Positions 63,536 through 64,000 of a DNA stretch of 64,000 bases are shown in pieces. This DNA comes from Pseudomonas lactis (GTDB taxonomy: Bacteria > Pseudomonadota > Gammaproteobacteria > Pseudomonadales > Pseudomonadaceae): assembly GCF_001439845.1 (NCBI RefSeq), contig NZ_JYLO01000007.1, forward strand, positions 1 to 64,000, in the 5' to 3' direction. The stretch's first letter is position 1. Every line of letters starts with the position of its first letter. The notes under the pieces are model-generated. The model saw only the letters and a list, made by a program, of their open reading frames with translations, did not search any database and was not told where the DNA came from. Position numbers and translations under genes: made by a program.

Positions 63536-63919
63536 ATGAGCGAGTTGCGTTTCACTGAAGATCACGAATGGCTGCGCGCCGAAGCCGATGGCAGCGTCAC
63601 CGTGGGTATCACCGCGTTTGCGCAGAACGCGCTGGGTGATGTGGTTTTCGTGCAACTGCCGGAGTTGCAGGCTTACGAAAAGGGCGCCGAAGCCTCCACC
63701 GTTGAGTCGGTAAAAGCCGCCAGCGGTGTGTACATGCCGTTGGACGGTGAAGTCCTGGAAGTCAACGACAAGCTCGATGCCAGCCCGGAACTGGTCAACG
63801 AAGACCCGATGGGCGAAGGCTGGTTCTTCCGCTTTAAACCCGCCGATGCCGATGCAGTGGCTAAGCTGTTGGATCAGGATGCGTACGACCGCCTGATCAA
63901 AGCCAACGCTGAAGCCTGA
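63536..63919 (+). CDS. gcvH: Glycine cleavage system H protein
   Basis: A 127-residue lipoyl carrier. The lipoylated lysine is K60 in VESVKAASG, and the N-terminal FTEDHEWLR and LPELQAYEKGAE are typical. It shuttles the aminomethyl group between GcvP, GcvT and Lpd. GAGGAG precedes the ATG. First gene of the GcsR-controlled operon; gcvP follows after 10 bases. Confidence 0.97.
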   Translation: MSELRFTEDHEWLRAEADGSVTVGITAFAQNALGDVVFVQLPELQAYEKGAEASTVESVKAASGVYMPLDGEVLEVNDKLDASPELVNEDPMGEGWFFRFKPADADAVAKLLDQDAYDRLIKANAEA

Positions 63920-63929
63920 GGAGCGCGCC

Positions 63930-64000
63930 ATGACCGTTAATCTGACCACCGCCAACGAATTCATCGCCCGCCACATCGGCCCGCGCCAGGAAGATGAGCA
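63930..64000 (+). CDS. gcvP: Glycine dehydrogenase (decarboxylating) GcvP, 5' end only
   Basis: The first 23 codons are present (MTVNLTTANEFIARHIGPRQ and on), matching the conserved FIxRHIGP start of GcvP. The gene continues beyond the window. GAGGAG lies about 11 bases before the ATG. The enzyme decarboxylates glycine and loads GcvH. Confidence 0.9.
   Translation, partial: MTVNLTTANEFIARHIGPRQEDE

Overview
The window is a chromosomal segment of a Pseudomonas, most likely of the P. fluorescens group. The reasons are gene content and order that match what is known from Pseudomonas (fadD1-fadD2, zwf-pgl-eda/hexR next to the gts glucose transporter and oprB, argP/lysE-sodB-bifA-imelysin, arcDABC, a GcsR-type regulator before gcvH), high GC in the core, and at least 14 copies of the short inverted repeats (REP/REPIN) typical of fluorescens-group genomes.

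Layout. 1-5153 is the end of an integrated island: two AT-rich Ser/Thr protein-kinase genes in an overlapping pair (each with an apparent single-base frameshift), a RadC-family gene, a DUF1016 (YhcG-like) nuclease and a tyrosine integrase. 5363-10816 holds two long-chain acyl-CoA synthetases, a lysophospholipase-like hydrolase and a MaoC dehydratase. 10953-13047 holds small conserved genes and a class V aminotransferase. 13252-25447 is a sugar block: the lower Entner-Doudoroff genes eda, pgl and zwf with the divergent repressor hexR, a hexose-6-phosphate mutarotase, porin OprB, the GtsABCD ABC transporter and an AGE-family sugar isomerase. The isomerase gene and gtsA share an almost identical palindrome-containing upstream element. 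25681-34129 holds a membrane coiled-coil protein, an NAD-dependent epimerase, argP/lysE, sodB, the c-di-GMP phosphodiesterase bifA and an imelysin-type lipoprotein. 34472-41284 holds trkH, an AraC regulator, several small proteins, an MFS transporter, arfB and aroP.

41933-43103 is the most unusual part: a 45-codon peptide gene with an acidic N-terminal part and a hydrophobic, Trp/Pro/Phe-rich end, followed after a strong stem-loop by an M29-aminopeptidase-like gene. It looks like a two-gene peptide-maturation cassette. 43297-48226 is a housekeeping cluster (rluB, DUF1289, scpB, scpA, yciO-like, PHP phosphoesterase), divergent from yciB and yciI. 49312-52111 is a CpxR/CpxP-like/CpxA envelope-stress module with a clear CpxR box before the CpxP-like gene. 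52149-54450 holds a CoA-transferase-like gene and an alkA-like glycosylase. 54447-61449 holds two divergent ArcD paralogues and the arginine deiminase operon arcABC, with a DUF5064 gene. The window ends with gcsR and the start of a glycine-cleavage operon (gcvH, gcvP cut by the window end), whose promoter region has three TyrR/GcsR-like palindromes and a sigma-54 promoter.

All family names come from reading the translations and from remembered family motifs. No database search was possible. Start codons were moved from the longest open frame where a Shine-Dalgarno sequence or the known family N-terminus argued for it, and this is stated in each entry.
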